DNA from: Amanita rubescens
Lineage: Eukaryota; Basidiomycota; Agaricomycetes; Agaricales; Amanitaceae
Direction: 5' to 3'
Assembly (NCBI GenBank): GCA_015039365.1
Contig: WION01000152.1
Span: 1-64,000 of the forward strand
DNA: 64,000 bases
Shown: in pieces, positions 52,764 through 63,698 of the stretch
Layout: the number at the start of each line of letters is the position of its first letter
Numbering within the stretch: position 1 is the stretch's first letter
Translations under genes and position numbers: made by a program
Notes under the pieces: model-generated
What the model was told of the DNA's origin: nothing
Seen by the model: the letters and a program-made list of their open reading frames with translations, nothing else
Database searches by the model: none

Positions 52764-55226
52764 ATGACCTCTACCACTGTGGCACCTGAAGTTCTCGACG
52801 AAATCAAAGCATTATTCTCTTGGAATCCCCCTCGTCTTGTTCCCGCCCCTAAAACGAAGTCATCAACAGATTCATCAGCATCCAACTGTTCACCCACACT
52901 GTTTTATGATAAACACTTTTCTTCCGACTTGGTTCTCAAGAAGGTAGTGCGGCTTCCATCCCTAGTCCAGGATCTCGCAGGAAATGTCGATAAAGTACTT
53001 GGTGCTTTGGATTTGGAAACCCTTCCGCCTCTGGGAGGTTTCATCACAGCCAAACATCGGGCATCTGACAGGCTGGGTTTATCAAGGGTTGTGGCAGACG
53101 AGGCCTCCGCAGTTGTCGAATTTTACGGCCGGACCACCGCCAGATACTGCCCGTACGTGGCTTCGACGCTCGCTCTGCACCCTTCATTTCCTCAATGGGG
53201 CAGTCTCTTGTATTGGACGTGCTCAGCTCCTTCCCCAGATTACGCAAATATGGACGGGGCGCTCATTTTCATTGAAGAAGCCGACGATGACGACGACGAT
53301 GACGACTATTATGATAAGTACGAAGTAAGACGGGCAGCCATCGTGGAGAGCATGGACAGTAAATCTCGTGCCATATTTGAGGAGGTTAGGAAGTCAAGGC
53401 CGACTTTGGCGACGTGGGAGATGAAGAGTATAAGTACCGGTTCTCCTGAAGTGATGACCGCGATTCATAATCTGGGCGAGTTTTCTTGGACGTCATGCCC
53501 TGCTAACGATTGCGACACAAATATTCAACATAAGAATTTAAAGGAGCAGGGCAACCAGGCGGTCATTCAAGCTGGACCTGATGCGCGGGCTCCTCCGTGG
53601 AATCTCGCTGGGCCGGTCACTCAATCAACTGCAGCGTCAGGCTCTTCGACGCTTCCTATTTCATCTCCGAAAGCGTCACGTTCATCAGAGTATGGGTCAC
53701 CTATGAAGGATAAAGGCAAAAAACGCGCACGAGATGATGAGGAAGATCGGCATGACACGACTGCGCAAAGTGGGTCAGGCTTGTCAATGCTTCCACCACC
53801 ACCACCACCGAGTGCACCACGGTTATCAAAGCATGGCTCTCCTACGAATGATAAAGGCAAGAAACGCAAGCTAAACGATTTGCCCTACCAAGATCAGCCT
53901 GAGCATGACATAACTGCTCAACGTCTAGTCCAACAGGTGAGCCTCGTGTAGTACAATGCCCATCATGGTGTCAATAATTTTGATGTGTTGACTTTATGCA
54001 GGCGTGGGTACACGCCGTGCGAGTCGATGGGACAGTTATCGTCATTCACTCGGGCAACCAAGAGCTCGTGTGTGTCCGCCATCGACATTCTCAGACACTT
54101 TACGTTTCGGACGTCTTCGAACCGTCTAGGTGCAAGAACCCTGGGTATGGGAAACTTCACATTGGCATATATGTCGCCGCCGTCCAGGACATCATGGACC
54201 GCTGGCGGCAGAAGCTATCTGAATCAAAGCTCCCTGGTGACAGCGGCAACTTGACCAGTGGTGGCGAAGATCAAGACGACCAAGATCATAATCATGGTTC
54301 TGGACGTGGCCATGAGGACGGCCATGGACTTCGCGGGAGCAGACATAGAGGTGGGCACAGTGGATTCCAAAGCTCTGCAAGAAGGAAAGGTCCTACTGAT
54401 GATGAATTGGTAGCCATCGAGGTACGTTGATCTGAACTATGTCAACATTCCGGCGAACCTGACCAGCATTAGAAAGCAATAGATGTGGCCAACAATCGTG
54501 ATTTGGTCCTTCTCTACCTCCAATATGATGTATACGGCTCACCAATCCCCGCTTCATTCCTTCGCTCTGCTCCTTCGATTATGGCGCACACAAGGTCTCC
54601 AACTCCTCCGTTTTCTGCACGAGCCATCCACTCATGCGGACTAGAGGACTGTCTGACCATTGTCTTAACATCAGAAATTGGACGGGGTGCAACAGGCGTG
54701 GTCCACCGCGCCACACTCAAGCCAGCAATCTGTGATGGTGTTATGCCGCTTGACGTTGTCGTCAAGCTCGCATTCGACAGCGATCAGCGGGATGCCCTCA
54801 GGAGCGAATATGAAGTTTATCGCCGTTTGAAGTCGAAAGGAGTTCGTCAAGGTATTGCGACAGCACTGGGTTTCTTCGACGACTCCGAAGGTTGTGCTTG
54901 TGCTCTTGTCTTGCTTTATGCTGGTGTTTCGCTCTCGGAGTCGCAAGGGAATCTGTCAGAGATTGACCGGTAGGTTTCTTCACCAAGACTTGATCGACTT
55001 ACAATGTTATCCGTTCGAAATTAGCAAATCGTCTTTGTCAATATTGAAGTTCATTCATCGTGCAGGCATACTCCACGGAGACATCCGTCGGGCGAATATC
55101 CTTATTAGTGACTTGGGAGTTACAATCATCGACTTTGGGCATTCGGAACAATGTGATGATCAAGAAACCAAAGATAAAGAATTGGAACGGCTTCGTTCTT
55201 GCCTTCGCTTGGAAGGCAAACACTAG
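52764..55226 (+). CDS. Protein-kinase-like gene K1 with long N-terminal extension
   Basis: Exons 52764-53936, 54002-54421, 54473-54969 and 55025-55226 give 763 residues. Residues 1-290 form an unrecognised dom­ain (EIKALFSWNPPRLVPAPK, SLVQDLAGNVDKVLGAL, EFYGRTTARYCPYVASTLAL), then a polar linker with proline tract and KDKGKKRARDDEE nuclear-localisation-like clusters. The kinase is C-terminal: glycine loop EIGRGATGVVHR, VVVKLAF, SEYEVYRRL, catalytic loop ILHGDIRRANILI and IIDFGHSE. It stops about 30 residues after DFG, so it lacks a normal C-lobe, as in other short Agaricomycete kinases. ATG chosen by alignment with K2. It is the + member of an inverted pair. Confidence 0.75.
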
Positions 55227-55768
55227 AGAATGGTGACACCAGCGTCTCCAAGACTTTGACTTCAGTCTTTTTTCTTGAACCCATCGTATCCAGTGTTGCT
55301 TTGTACACCGTGAAAATGTAACGCTCGTTAAACGTTCAACGTTTAACAACAGGATCGGACAGATAGTGACAACCCACGGAACTGTGTTCTTTCACCACAG
55401 CCGATGAGCTACAGAAGTTTCTTTGAAAGGTCTATCCACACTTCAAGTTAGTCGACTACATTTTCCAAATTGACGTGTTGCAATGACATGAAGTGCGCTC
55501 GAAGGTTGAGCACTGTACTGATTCCAGAATAATTGTACATACACGATGAAAATTCCTACAAATTCAATTCCTTTCAAATAAAATGAAAAAAGACTAATCA
55601 AAGAAGTCTGGAATCCAGACATCCTCCCCCCTGCCTGAGCCCCAAAGGCAGACGATAGGTAACCTGCATTCCAGCCTTCCTACGTTCCTACCAGAATCAA
55701 CGCAGAAAAATTACAATAATGGAACGAGCATAAGATAATGTCACTCACCGTCCACGATAAATTTACAA
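55227..55768. other. Spacer between K1 and the C2H2 gene
   Basis: The left part (55227-55360) is homologous, inverted, to 57650-57745 beyond K2. The right part is the 3' flank of the C2H2 gene and matches the copy at 52150-52500. No further gene. Confidence 0.5.
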
Positions 55769-57329
55769 TCACAACGTGAGAGCGCGTGAGAATTGAGAGG
55801 TTATTCCCAAAAGGTTCTTCTCCACGGCCCTCTCGTTGGCCGATTTACATCTTCCATGCTCTAGATGTTGGACAAGTGCGGATAAGACTTTGAATTTCTT
55901 GTTGCATTTCGAACATTTGAGTTGGTCCTGAACTTGAACAGGTTTCTTAGCGTTATCTTGGGCCTCAGAGTCAGCTGCAGCTTCAGCAGCTCGTTTACGT
56001 TGATGCTAGTTCAGGATATGATCAATAGCTGGGCAAATTAGTCGTGCCCCTACCTTCGCCTTCTTTCTATGCTTGGAAGCCTTGCCTGGATGGGCCGACA
56101 AACCGAGCAAATGCTATTCAGCGTTCAAATTTCATATTTATTACTTATGAATGGCTTTGGTACCTCACACAAGGCGAAGTTGTCGGCAAATTCTGTGTTG
56201 CAGTGAGTACAAATATGGCCTGTGGGTGCGGATGTTGAGCTGTCATGAACATGGTTCTGACGTCGATCCATATGTTAAGCCAAAAAAACAGAGATGGGAC
56301 GAGCACACGTTTGACAGGACATCGAGATGAATGACGCTACTTTGTCCTGGGTACGAAAATGGCGGAATAGTCAAATGCTGTACAGGCGTTTGCATCTGAG
56401 TAGTGTGGGTATTGGAATTGATTGTCATCTTACCTGTTGCACTTCTACTCCCTTCACCGCTTCAACGTCCCAGGAGAATGGCAGGAGATTCGAGTGCTAT
56501 ACAGGCATTTGCGTCTGAGCAATGTGGGCATTTGAATAGTTGTCGTTCTCACCTGTTCTACCCCAACCGACTTCGCCGCTTCAACGGGCGCGCCGGCGTT
56601 ACTTTCGATGGTTGGAGTTTCCAGGTGTGCATGTAGGGCTTTGCAATGCTTATAGTGATATGTTTATGAATAAAGACCACGGGCGGGGAACGTGCGCAGT
56701 ACCTGAGCTAGCCCGTGAACGTTCTTGAACCGCTTCTTACACCACTCACAAGAGACACGAACACATTGTGTCTACAAATTAGACATCTTTGCAAAAAGAA
56801 GTTATGAAGTTACTAATACCTTCTGCTTCCCAGGTTCAGAAGGCTTCAGCGGGATGGAGTATGGAGCGATAACACTAGTGCTGCGCTCAAATTCCCTGCA
56901 CAATGCAGCAATATCAGAAGCGTCGAAATTCTCAGAACCCTTTGCACATTGGCAATGTGTTAGTACCATTCTGCTGATGTTGGTATCAAGATGTAGGTCC
57001 AGGAGCGCTATGAGGTGCTATGGGAGTTATCCGAGAGCCTTGCGGCCTCTGATAGTGAGCACAGCCACCATGATCTCACGAGCGCGGCAATAGACATGAT
57101 GTCACTTTTCGGAGTGGCTCCACAAGCGACCAAAAAAAGGGAATGTGCCAGGGAACGGTGGTAAATGGCGATCCTGCGTCTGACTCGACAGAAACTGACA
57201 CTGTGACAGCTTCGGCTACGGCAGGGCGCGGTATGGATGATGAAATGCTTGGTTGAGAATATTGAGGTTGCCCGCGATGTCGTATAATGAGGAATTGGAT
57301 AGCCGGACGTTGGACTGCAGGGCAGACAT
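55769..57329 (-). CDS. C2H2 zinc-finger gene in the middle of the inverted duplication
   Basis: Zinc-finger exons on the minus strand: CEWCKKRFKNVHGLAQ-HCKALHAH across an intron (about 56745-56625), ICTHCNTEFADNFALCE (about 56215-56165), and LKCSKCNKKFKVLSALVQHL followed by EHGRC (about 55915-55850); stop 55771-55769. The upstream ATG at 57329 begins with the leader-like SNVRLSNSSLYDIAGNLNI, but that frame stops soon after, so the leader may be a separate short gene or be spliced in an unclear way. Several frames are interrupted between fingers; partial decay is possible. A role as DNA- or RNA-binding protein is inferred only. Confidence 0.42.
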
Positions 57330-57745
57330 GATGCATGTCGGAGGAGGAGTCCTAGTCATGGATCAACATGTCACAAATAGTATTAGAAGCAAATATGGAC
57401 TCGAAGATCCTCCAACAAAATCTTAGGAATTGAATTTGTAGAAATCTCCATCGTGTATGTACAATTATTTTGGAATCAGTACAGTGCTTGACTTGTAAGC
57501 GCATTTCAAACGCGTGTAGGTAGGCCTCTCAATGGAACTTCTGCAACTCATTGGCTGTGTTAAAAGAACACAATTCTGTTGGTCATCCGTGCATGCATGA
57601 TCATCACTATCTGTCAGATTCTGTCCTTTAACATTTAACATTCAACAAGCGTTACATTTTCACGGCATACAAAACAACATTGGATAGGATGGGCTCAAGA
57701 AAAAGACTGAAGTCAAAGTCTTGGCAACGCTGGTGTAACCATTCT
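57330..57745. other. Spacer 5' of the C2H2 gene and 3' of K2
   Basis: No gene seen. 57650-57745 is the 3' flank of K2 and pairs, inverted, with 55227-55320. Confidence 0.45.
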
Positions 57746-60356
57746 CTAGTAGTGTTCGCCTTCCAAGCCAAAACAAGAACGAAGCTGTGCCAATTCTTTA
57801 CCTTTGGCTCCTTTGTCATCACATCGTTCCGAATGCCCAAAGTCGATGATTGTAACTCCCAAGTCACCAGTAAGGATATTCGCCCGACGGATGTCTCCGT
57901 GGAGCATGCCTGCACGATGAATGGACTTCAATGTTGACAAAGCCGATTTGCTAATTTCGAACGGATAACACTGTAAGTCGATCAAGTCTTGCTGAAGAAA
58001 CCTACCGGTCAATCTCTGACAGATTCCCTTGCGACTCCGAGAGCGAAACACCAGCATAAAGCAAGACAAGAGCACAAGCACAACCTTCGGAGTCGTCGAA
58101 GAAACCCAGTGCTGTCGCAATACCTTGACGAACTCCTTTCGACTTCAAACAGCGATAAACTTCGTATTCGCTCTTGAGGGCATCCCGCTGTTCACTGTCG
58201 AATGCGAGCTTAACGACAACATCAAGTGGCATAACGCCATCACAGATTTCTGGCTTAAGTGTGCCGCGGTGGACCACGCCTGTTGCGCCCCGCCCAATTT
58301 CTGATGTTAAGACAATGGTCAGACAGTTCTCTAGTCCATAAGAGTGGATGGCTCGTGAAGAAAATGGAGGAGTTGGAGACCTTGTGTGTGTCATAATCGA
58401 AGGAGCAGAGCGAAGGAACGAGGCAGGGATTTGTGAGTCATATATATCATATTGGAGGTAGAGAAGGACCATATCACGGTTGTTGGCCACATCTATCGCT
58501 TTCTAATGCTGGTCAGGTTCGTCGGAATGTTGACATAGTTCGGGTCAACGTACCTCTATGGCTACCAATTCATCATCAGTCGGACCTTCCCTTCCTGCAG
58601 AGCTTTGGAATCCACTGTGCCCACCTCTACCTCTGCTCCTGCGAAGTTCATGGCTGCCCTCACAGCCACTTCCAAAACCACGATTATGATCTTGATCGTC
58701 ACCGTCGCCAGGGAGCTTTGATTCAGATAGCTTTTGCCGCCAGCGGTCCATTGCGTCCTGGATGGCTGCAACATATATGCCAATATGAAGTTTCCCATAC
58801 CCAGGGTTCTTGCACCTAGACGGTTCGAAGACGCCTGAAACATAAAGTGTCTGAGAGTGTCGATGGCGGACACACACGAGCTCTTGGTTTCCCGAGTGAA
58901 GGATGATGACCGTCCCATCGACACGTATGGCTTGTGCCCACGCCTGCATAAAGTCAACACATCAGAAGACAGGCGTTGTACTGCACGTCACCTGTTGCAC
59001 TATCTTTTCCGCAGTTATTTCATGCTTATCTTGGTCTAGCTTGGGTTTCTTGCCTCTATCCTTCGCAGGAGACCCAAGCTTTGATGACCGTGATGCACTT
59101 GGTGGTGGTGGTGGCGGTGGAAGCATTGAAGAACTTGACCCACTTTGCGCAGCCGTGTCATGCTGATCTTCCTCATCATCTCGTGCGCGTTTCTTGCCTT
59201 TATTCTTTATAGAAGACCCACGTGGTGCTCTCGGCAATGGAAGAGGAACCATTAAAGAGCTTGACGCTGCAGCCGATCGAGTGATTCGTTGAGTGGCCGG
59301 CCCAGGGAAACTCGACGGAGTAGTCTGCGCATGAGGTCCAACGCTCGCTGAAGCTGACTGAGTGACTCGTCGAGTGGCCAGCCCAGGGAGACTCGACGGA
59401 GTAGTCTGCGCATGAGGTCCAACGATCACTGAAGCTGATTGAGTGGCCGGCCCAGGGAGACTCGACGGAGTAGTCTGCGCATGAGGTCCAACGCTCGCTG
59501 CAGCTGATTGAGTGACCGGCCCAGGGAGATTCCACTGAGTAGTTTGCGCATCAGGTCCAACGCGCCCCTTCGCCAGATTGACCAGCACATTTTGCCTCAG
59601 ATGGTTAGGATTTGTGTTGCAATCGTTAGCAGTGCAGAACGTCCAAGAAAACTCGTCCAGATTACGAATCGCGGTCATCACTTCAGGAGAACCCGTACTT
59701 AGGCTCTTCATCTCCCACGTCGCCAAAGGCAACCTCGACTTCCTAACCTCCTCAAATATGGCACGAACTTCACTGTCCATGCTCTCCACGATAGCTGCCC
59801 GTTGTTTTTTGTCCTCATCATCCTCGTCATCATCATCATCGGCTTCTTCAAAGAAAAGGAGCCGCCCGTCCATAATTGCGTAATCTGAAGAAGGAGCTGA
59901 CCGCGTCCAATACAAGAGACTGGTCCATAGAGGAGCTGAAGGGTGCAGAGCGAGCGTCGAAGCCACGAACAAGCAGTATTTGGCGGTAGTCCGGCCGTAC
60001 AATTCGACAACTGCGACCTCGTTTGCCACAACCCTTTGTACAACCCTCCTGTCAATTGCCCGTTGTTTGGCTGTGATGAAGTCTTCCAGAGGCGGAAGGG
60101 TTTCCAAAGCGCCAAGTACTTTATCGACATTTCCTGCGAGATCCTGAACTAGGGATGGTAGCCACACTACCTTCTTGACAACCAAGTCGGGAGAAAAGTG
60201 TTTATCATAAAATGCAGGTGAACGGGTGGCGGTTGATGCCTTCTTTGATGGGCTCGTTTTAGGGGCGGGAATGAGACGAGGGGGGTTCCAAGAGAATAAT
60301 AAGTTGATTTCCTCGAGAACTTCAGGCGGGGGCCCAGTGGCGCTGGTAGAAGCCAT
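57746..60356 (-). CDS. Protein-kinase-like gene K2, inverted paralogue of K1
   Basis: Exons 60356-58992, 58943-58554, 58502-58006 and 57950-57746 mirror those of K1 and give 818 residues. The N-terminal region (EINLLFSWNPPRLIPAPK), linker and kinase motifs (EIGRGATGVVHR, MLHGDIRRANIL, IIDFGHSE) are all conserved. The main difference is a tandem repeat in the linker: four units of 22-27 residues based on VGPHAQTTPSSLPGPATQS (about 59275-59560), where K1 has one. A TATA-like TTATATAGATG lies about 25-35 bp before the ATG. Both copies retain catalytic residues and open frames. Confidence 0.77.
59275..59560 (-). repeat. In-frame tandem repeat in K2 linker
   Basis: Four imperfect units (69-81 bp) encode VGPHAQTT-PSSLPGPATQS-type peptides. 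K1 has a single diverged unit (AGPDARAPPWNLAGPVTQS), so the array expanded after the duplication. Confidence 0.8.
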
Positions 60357-60439
60357 AGTGAGAGATTTACAGCATCTATATAATCTCGAGCTTCTCTCAC
60401 TGTCAATCGAGAAAAGCCCTACAAAGAACTTATCACAGT

Positions 60440-60754
60440 CACAGGGTTATGGGAGTTATGAGAGCCTTGCGGCGCCTGATAGTGAGCACAGCCACCATGA
60501 TCTCACACGCGACGTGGGACGACGCTCGGCGGCATCGTAGGCCGCTCCACAAGCGACCAAAAAATGGAATGTGCCAGGGAACGGTGGTAAATGGCGATCC
60601 TGCCAGAAACTGACACTGTGACAGCTTCGGCTACGGCAGGGCGCGGTATGTTATGGTCGTGATGATGAAATGCTTGGTTGAGAATATTGAGGTTGCCCGC
60701 AATGTCGTATAATGAGGAATTGGATAGCTGGACGTTGGACTGCAGGGCAGACAT
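60440..60754 (-). pseudogene. Duplicated 5' end of the leader/C2H2 gene
   Basis: A near copy of 57030-57329 in the same orientation. ATG at 60754, then MSALQSNVQLSNSSLYDIAG, NLNILNQAFHHHDHN..., open to about 60506. The zinc-finger part is absent because K2 begins instead. It may be a truncated gene or an expressed short leader peptide. An 18-nt-scale difference at about 60652 separates it from the central copy. Confidence 0.5.
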
Positions 60755-61143
60755 GATGCATGATGGTTAATGTGCTCGTTGACGGACATGATGCAGTTGC
60801 ACGCGCTATTACTATTAGTGTGGCTGTGCCACTCAAACTCACTCAGGTTGTAAATCGTTCACGTAAGATGCTCACTCTACCTGGACCGAATCCACATCAA
60901 CGGGCATACATCACATACGATTCATGAGGTCAGCGCAAAGTATGGCCAGAAGAGTAGGTCTGCTGGTATGGCTGATATGGCTCAATTGTGTTTGTATATC
61001 TTTGCTCCTCTACATTAAATCTTGAAGTAGTTCTCGGCGGATTAAGCGCCTCAGTCCTGAGGCCTGAGGGCTGGACTGGTGCACGTTATCATGGTCGGCG
61101 TTTAAATCGCTGTGCATCTTCTCGCTTCCCAAACTTCAAAGTA
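60755..61143. other. Divergent spacer before the NACHT gene
   Basis: About 390 bp between the leader fragment (minus) and the NACHT gene (plus); presumed promoter region. Nothing specific recognised. Confidence 0.4.
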
Positions 61144-62975
61144 ATGAGTCAACCGCAACGCTCAGGCACACGACTTTCAAGGAACTCTGTTTCACAGCCT
61201 GGGGGATTCTTCTCGCACGCTCACAACTTTCAAATCAAAGATTCTCATTTCTTCGATGCCAGCCAGAATGTCCATTATCACAACCGCAAAGGTAAGACAA
61301 GCAAAAGCTGTTTACTCTTTGGGTTTTTCATTCGTTCTGATTGAGAGTCGTACTAATAGGGCTTGAGCGTCTTGAACAATACATTTCGAAAGGAGCACTT
61401 CACGATTCCAGGGAACGTTCTCCTCAACCCATGTGCCACCCCAATACCCGTCAAGAGGTCTTGAAGAGAATCATGGATTGGGTTCAAGATTCACACTCGC
61501 GCCAGCTTATCATATGGCTAAACGGTCCTGCAGGAGCCGGGAAATCTGCCATCGCCCAAAAAATCGCTGAACGCTGCTTAAATAACCAGTTAGCAGCGTC
61601 CTTTTTCTTTCTTAGGAACAGCCTAGACAGAGGTTCTGCAACTCTCTTGTTCACCACATTGGCCTGGCAACTTGCAAAGAACATACCTGAAATCCTTCCT
61701 TACATCGAATCGGCCGTGGAGGCGGAACCTCTTCTTCCCACTAAATCCATCGATATCCAGTTCGATGGCCTCATCGTACAGCCATTCCAGAAACTTCTGC
61801 ACGACAAGCATGACTTTCGCCCAACAACGTCCCTTGTCATAATCGACGGGGTGGACGAATGCGCACCTGATCAAGACCAGTTACAGCTCCTGGGACTCAT
61901 TGGCAATGCACTGTCGAACGCACAGATCCCGTTACGTTTCCTGATGTGCAGCAGAGCAGAAGCACACATTCAAGAAAGATTTGAATCAGACGTCGTCGCA
62001 AACATTACCTATAAACTTACCTTAGATCACCATTTCTCTCCCGATGTCGATATTCGAAGATTCCTCGAGGAAGAATTCGCTCGGATCTGTACTGAGCGAA
62101 AACCTTCGTCATCCACATGGCCACCAGACAGCGCAATTGACCAACTGGTCTCAAAGTCATCTGGGCAGTTCATATATCCTTCTACTGTGGTCAAGTTTGT
62201 TGGTGACACAGATGGTGATCCCACAACACAACTGAATATCGTGCTGAAGACCCGTCCTGCCGACTTTTCTTCGCCATTCGCGGAGCTGGACCTACTTTAT
62301 ATTCAGATACTTTCACAACAGCCCGATACCAGACTGCTGAGGGATCTATTCACGCTGATCATCGCCTTGCGTGGACCGGACATCGCATTTGTCTGTCGAC
62401 GACTCCGGATTAGCAAGGAGGAACTGAAGCTCAAGTTACGTAGGCTTCATTCCCTCGTTCGGATTTCAGAATTAGTCATCAACACATATCATCTTTCTCT
62501 CCACGATTTTTTCTGCGACAAGAAGCGTGCGGGCAAGTACTTTATACACCCGGTGCGGGTCGCGTGCGTGCGGTTACCACTCACTACGCGTCTAGCGGCG
62601 CGAGTGGCAATGATGATAATGGCAATAGCGTGTAAGATGGTATTGACGGGTGTGGCAATCGTTCTGGCTTTGCCCTTCCTTCCGCTTGGAATCCCAGCCT
62701 ACTGCTTCTGGTCCTGGATCAAAAGTAGACCGAGTCGTCAGCCCCACTACCAGGACCCTATTATGGAATTTGAACCCACGCCCAGCGCTATATGTCCATC
62801 TCAACCCCAATACCAGTACCCTATTATTCCATCTCAACCCCCACCCTTGTTCTATAACCCCGCAACTTGCGGCGGTTATGATGAGAGTCTCCTGAGGGAA
62901 GCTCCGGCAGCAACCAGGGAGCAGCTGCAGGTGAAGATCATCACTTCTTATGTGGGTTTAATTCTGATCAAGTAA
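61144..62975 (+). CDS. NACHT NTPase with C-terminal transmembrane tail
   Basis: STAND-class NTPase of the kind used in fungal NLR-like recognition. Exons 61144-61291 and 61360-62975 encode 587 residues. The N-terminal leader is NFQIKDSHFFDASQNVHYHN. Walker A GPAGAGKS (residues ~105-112), ASFFFLRNSLDRGSATLLFT, a sensor-like LVIIDGVDECAP (Walker B), and RFLMCSRAEAHIQERF follow. It then differs from typical members: there are no WD40, ankyrin or TPR repeats. After a winged-helix-like region (LHSLVRISELVINTYHLSLH) comes a hydrophobic stretch VAMMIMAIACKMVLTGVAIV with LALPFLPLGIPAYCFWSW, then a proline-rich tail. Membrane attachment is predicted; function unknown. Confidence 0.85.
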
Positions 62976-63026
62976 TCTTCCGCATATATCTAGGAAGGGT
63001 ACAACCCAGACATCCTCATCGCTCCT

Positions 63027-63488
63027 ATGGGACACAAGTCCGTACGCCAGCAACCTCCACTTCACTCAACGCCTCCAGGCACTGCACCACCATCGCTCCC
63101 GGCGCTTTCACGTAACTCAAGCATGGAACTTGGAAACGTGGTACCTGTTGGGAGATCATTCAACTCGTACGATCTTACCAATGATATGCCGAGGAAGGTA
63201 CTGTTCTGGGAGACCCGCAAAGGTATACTCTTCGGCGGCATTATCGTCGCCTTGGTGATCATTGGCGCTGTGATTGGTGAGGCCGTTCGTGACACCGTAG
63301 GCAAGAAGAAAACCAGCAAACTCGCCACATCGTCATCGTTGACGGGCACGGTGGTGCAGGCTGCGGGCAACTCTCCGACTGCTTTAGAGACAGTCCAGTT
63401 CACTAGTACAAGCGAGGGAATTCCATCTATCACTTTTACGGTTTTGCCATCCAACACCGAATCGGCAACCATCCCCAGCTTCACGTGA
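63027..63488 (+). CDS. Small single-pass membrane protein, unknown
   Basis: 153 residues. A proline/serine-rich N-terminus (HSTPPGTAPPSLPALSRNSS), then one strong transmembrane helix GILFGGIIVALVIIGAVIGE (residues ~67-88) flanked by RK and KKK, and a Ser/Thr-rich C-terminal part that could be extracellular and O-glycosylated. No signal peptide, so a signal-anchor type II/III topology is likely. It begins 51 bp after the NACHT gene stop on the same strand. Family not recognised; it could be a truncated gene whose further exons lie downstream. Confidence 0.55.
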   Translation: MGHKSVRQQPPLHSTPPGTAPPSLPALSRNSSMELGNVVPVGRSFNSYDLTNDMPRKVLFWETRKGILFGGIIVALVIIGAVIGEAVRDTVGKKKTSKLATSSSLTGTVVQAAGNSPTALETVQFTSTSEGIPSITFTVLPSNTESATIPSFT

Positions 63489-63698
63489 TAGTCCTCATTC
63501 ATAGTACTGACACGAGTTGTTTGGCGAAGAGGCGGAGGGAGCGGAAGGTTGGGTGGGTTTTGGTGAGTTCAGATATGCGACGGGTGTCTCGGGAGCCAGA
63601 GTATGAGACGCTGTGCGTGGGTGTGTTAAATGATCACCAAACAGAAATATTCATAGTATTGAATGGTCTCGATCAAGATCTCCTACAATGCAAACCTA

